From: a virus
IMG/VR virus record: IMGVR_UViG_3300035034_000366
Span: 1-41,373 of that record
Strand: one strand, 5' to 3'
Length of the DNA: 41,373 nucleotides
Under the pieces are notes generated by a model. The model saw only the letters and a program-made list of their open reading frames with translations, was not told the DNA's origin and did not search any database. Position numbers and translations under genes: made by a program. Of the stretch, positions 40,103 to 41,373 are shown in pieces (the stretch's first letter is position 1; the number at the start of each line of letters is the position of its first letter).

Positions 40103-40147
40103 GGGGGGTTGCAAGATTCGTGCCATACAGCTAGGGGGTGGGGGGGT
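40103..40147 (+). other. G-tract cluster (possible G-quadruplex)
   Basis: A run of six G at 40103-40108, then GGGGGTGGGGGGG around 40134-40146. Five C at 40083-40087 can pair with the first G run. The strand could form a G-quadruplex with one long loop or a C/G hairpin. Such homopolymer runs are also where sequencing errors gather. Confidence 0.35.
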
Positions 40148-40173
40148 GTGTAAATAAATATACTTTGTGCTTG

Positions 40174-40189
40174 ACACTATATGTAGTGT
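40174..40189. promoter_or_regulatory. 16-bp palindrome overlapping a TTGACA box
   Basis: ACACTATATGTAGTGT is a perfect inverted repeat with 6-bp arms and a 4-bp centre. It overlaps the end of TTGACA at 40171-40176. No good -10 lies 16-18 bp downstream, so a promoter is uncertain, but the palindrome looks like a dimeric repressor site. Confidence 0.4.
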
Positions 40190-40346
40190 TGTGCGCGCTA
40201 GAAATACGGTAATCGTACTAACCTATTGATACTACGTAATACGTCATTTTCCATAATAAAGGTTATGCGATTATTGAGCCGTAGTTCAACACAGTTCATC
40301 ATTAAATATGCCTACACGACAGGTAGTGCTTGGCAGAAGGACGAAG

Positions 40347-40366
40347 AACCGCTAAGCGTAGCGGTT
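40347..40366 (+). terminator. Hairpin, possible intrinsic terminator, rightward
   Basis: AACCGCTA-AGCG-TAGCGGTT is a perfect 8-bp stem with a 4-base loop, followed by TATTAATT. No gene precedes it on this strand, so it would end an untranslated transcript from further left, if one exists. Confidence 0.45.
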
Positions 40367-40420
40367 TATTAATTCGGAATTAAAATACGATGATACCTTA
40401 ACTTACTATAATATATATAT

Positions 40421-40456
40421 ATATAATGAATATAATAAATATAATGAATATAATAA
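40421..40456. repeat. 18-bp AT-only tandem duplication with (TA)n run
   Basis: An 18-bp unit beginning ATATAATGAATATAATAA is present twice without gap (40421-40438 and 40439-40456). Immediately before lies an alternating TA run at about 40409-40424. The whole stretch 40405-40460 has one or two non-A/T bases per unit and would unwind easily. Confidence 0.8.
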
Positions 40457-40462
40457 ATAATT

Positions 40463-40549
40463 GTCGTACTCGACGAAGTTCAAATGAACTGTCACTTCGT
40501 ACAAATTAGTTCAAGTGACAATTCAAGCAATAGTTCACGCGAGTACGAC
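40463..40549. repeat. Large inverted repeat with internal hairpins
   Basis: GTCGTACTCG (40463-40472) is matched by CGAGTACGAC (40540-40549). Inside, ACGAAGT (40473-40479) pairs with ACTTCGT (40494-40500), and GTCACTT (40491-40497) could instead pair with AAGTGAC (40513-40519), so two internal hairpins compete. AGTTCA elements lie in the loops. Confidence 0.7.
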
Positions 40550-40577
40550 TCCTGAGATTGTGTCTATATTCCATTTT

Positions 40578-40595
40578 CATTAAACTCATTAAACT
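40578..40595. repeat. 9-bp tandem repeat CATTAAACT
   Basis: CATTAAACT occurs twice back to back at 40578-40586 and 40587-40595, between the large inverted repeat and the rightward promoter. It may be another protein-binding element of the control region. Confidence 0.6.
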
Positions 40596-40634
40596 TTCGC
40601 AGATGTCGTTGATATATATAAGGAAAAAGCCATT

Positions 40635-40685
40635 ATGAGACCATTATATTTACCCGTGATCGAATTAATAGACGGCCAAAGATAG
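40635..40685 (+). CDS. Possible 16-residue leader peptide
   Basis: ATG at 40635 opens 16 codons (MRPLYLPVIELIDGQR) to a TAG, with AAGGAAAA about 7 bases upstream. The binding site is good, but the frame is very short and lies before the mapped promoter, so it may be chance. If real it would be a leader or signalling peptide. Confidence 0.2.
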   Translation: MRPLYLPVIELIDGQR

Positions 40686-40772
40686 CGAGTCAAAGACAGC
40701 CTAACGCTAATGTCGTACTGATAGAGCTAACAACGTAATACGAATTAAACAACTAAGTACTACTGAACACTA

Positions 40773-40800
40773 TTGACACATAAGGAACTATACGTATAAT
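40773..40800 (+). promoter_or_regulatory. Consensus sigma70 promoter, rightward
   Basis: TTGACA at 40773-40778 and TATAAT at 40795-40800 are both perfect, separated by 16 bp. Transcription would start near 40807, 30 bases before the ATG at 40837, which has AAGGAA upstream. This is the strongest promoter in the window and marks the genes to its right as early. Confidence 0.85.
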
Positions 40801-40836
40801 GGAATCATACATAAGAACACAACGTAATAAGGAACT

Positions 40837-41034
40837 ATGAACATGCACACACCACAGCTTAACAACATGAACCGTAAGCCAGACAGCAATCTTAGCGTAT
40901 ATGTAGTAGTTGCGGCATTCACACTTGTAGGCATTATCGGTTTATGGCTCGGCGCTAGAGACTTTGACGAAGCACTAGCGAAGTGTGAAACTAAACACAG
41001 CAGGGAGGTGTGTCTGCATACGTTGCGACCGTGA
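40837..41034 (+). CDS. Small single-pass membrane protein, early
   Basis: A 65-residue protein: a polar N-terminus (MNMHTPQLNNMNRKPDSN), one hydrophobic helix (LSVYVVVAAFTLVGIIGLWL) and a charged tail with two cysteines (LAKCETKHSREVCLHTL). Likely N-in or N-out single-pass topology. AAGGAA lies just before the ATG and a perfect promoter just before that, so it should be strongly and early expressed. Such proteins often act on host membrane functions; no family is recognised. Confidence 0.65.
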   Translation: MNMHTPQLNNMNRKPDSNLSVYVVVAAFTLVGIIGLWLGARDFDEALAKCETKHSREVCLHTLRP

Positions 41035-41192
41035 AGAACATAAGAGACACGTTAAGCACAATAGAGAAAGATGAACTGCTCGAAGTAGTCACGCTATATG
41101 GCAGGTACTATCAAGAAACAACTAAGAACCAACAAACGCCATTGAACTTTGCGCAATGGTATACGGAAAGGAAGAAGAAAGATGGACAATAA
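41031..41192 (+). CDS. Small hypothetical early protein
   Basis: A 53-residue charged helical protein (KNIRDTLSTIEKDELLEVVT, ending TERKKKDGQ). GTG at 41031 is preferred because it overlaps the upstream TGA as GTGA, giving coupled translation. The longer frame from GTG 41010 would have AGGGAGG only one base away. No family recognised. Confidence 0.5.
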   Translation: MKNIRDTLSTIEKDELLEVVTLYGRYYQETTKNQQTPLNFAQWYTERKKKDGQ

Positions 41193-41373
41193 AGCCTACA
41201 AAGTGATTAGCGCGTTTGTCGACAACGGGGCGGAACGCGAAATAGCACGCAGTCTAGACACTGTTAACAATAGGTTATGCGACGGCATAACGCAAGGCAC
41301 CTTGCGAGACAGTAACGGCAACACAATAGGCAAGTATATAAGCTCTCTGCCGCGCCACTGCCGGTCGAGAACA
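41182..41373 (+). CDS. Hypothetical early protein, cut by the window end
   Basis: ATG at 41182 inside the end of the previous gene (11-base overlap), with GGAAGAAGAAAG upstream, opens 64 codons to the window edge without a stop. The visible part (MDNKAYKVISAFVDNGAERE, later GKYISSLPRHCRSRT) has a helix and a basic end. The true length is unknown. No family recognised. Confidence 0.5.
   Translation, partial: MDNKAYKVISAFVDNGAEREIARSLDTVNNRLCDGITQGTLRDSNGNTIGKYISSLPRHCRSRT

Larger units (their letters stand above)
40283..40537. repeat. Iteron-like AGTTCA hexamers
   Basis: AGTTCA occurs at 40283-40288, 40293-40298, 40477-40482, 40508-40513 and 40532-40537. The reverse form TGAACT is at 40485-40490, making AGTTCA-AA-TGAACT. 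The first pair is 10 bp apart, one helical turn. Together they flank the AT-rich tandem repeat at 40421-40456. Confidence 0.5.
40004..40836. other. Repeat-rich AT-rich control region, candidate replication origin
   Basis: Some 830 bases without a convincing gene, lying between divergent transcription units. It holds a leftward promoter, a rightward consensus promoter, six AGTTCA-type hexamers, an AT-rich tandem repeat that would melt easily, palindromes, a large inverted repeat and G-tracts. Base composition is far richer in AT than in the flanking genes. The combination of iteron-like repeats next to an AT-rich tract is what phage and plasmid origins usually show. Function is inferred from structure only. 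Confidence 0.5.

Noticed and set aside
40083-40147. GC-rich run as a cos site
   Set aside because: It is more than 4 kb from the terminase genes and no 5' or 3' overhang-type symmetry or binding repeats are visible.
40226-40257. TTGATA ... CATAAT as another promoter
   Set aside because: The spacer is 20 bp, too long for a normal sigma70 promoter.
40405-40600. CRISPR-like array in the repeat-rich region
   Set aside because: Repeats are short, AT-only or differ in unit length, and there are no regular spacers or cas genes.

Overview
The window is almost entirely the genome of a tailed dsDNA bacteriophage with siphovirus architecture: a 1,416-residue tape measure protein, a tail-tube protein, and a tail assembly chaperone pair joined by a -1 frameshift. 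No integrase, repressor/Cro pair or partition gene is recognisable, so a lytic lifestyle is inferred, not shown. The host is probably a proteobacterium: there is a Rz/Rz1-like spanin pair that would need an outer membrane. Host genus cannot be read from the sequence.

Layout. (1) About 1-1450 does not belong to the phage map. It is a patchwork of three unrelated gene pieces: the C-terminus of an N6-adenine methyltransferase, the N-terminus of a lambda-type portal, and the middle of an MmeI/YeeA-like methyltransferase. The pieces are butted together out of frame, which looks like a chimeric contig end. (2) 1453-4007 runs leftward: an NrS-1-type primase-polymerase fused to a DUF3987-like helicase, preceded by a small ribbon-helix-helix-like protein. 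(3) 4008-4176 is a divergent control region. (4) 4177-13462 runs rightward and is a tightly coupled DNA-metabolism operon: Sak4-like ATPase, DUF669 (putative SSB), a LigA-related/Cas4-like nuclease fusion, SF2 helicase, RNase H, a beta-clamp-like protein and family A DNA polymerase. Small proteins and a tRNA-like RNA element lie among them. (5) 13451-36548 runs leftward: read in transcription order it is small and large terminase, DUF4055 portal, MuF-like head protein, scaffold, capsid, connectors, tail tube, chaperones, tape measure, tail tip and fibres. Most junctions overlap by 1 or 4 bases. (6) 36554-37732 is the lysis cassette (endolysin, holin candidate, overlapping spanins). An intrinsic terminator at 37752-37788 separates it from (7) 37812-39964, a leftward group containing a VRR-NUC nuclease and small proteins, driven by a near-consensus promoter at 40009-40037. 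(8) 40004-40836 is an 830-base AT-rich, repeat-rich, essentially gene-free region with divergent promoters and is the best candidate for origin and early control. (9) 40837-41373 holds three small overlapping rightward genes, the last cut by the window end.

How the parts fit: PrimPol-helicase, clamp, Pol A, SSB-like DUF669, RNase H, SF2 helicase and Sak4/Cas4-like proteins would make a largely self-sufficient replication and recombination set, which is generous for a ~40 kb phage. The most interesting items are the tRNA-like element, the LigA-like/Cas4-like fusion, the frame-breaking 17-bp duplication in a LamG-like virion gene, the chaperone frameshift, and the repeat architecture of 40.0-40.8 kb.
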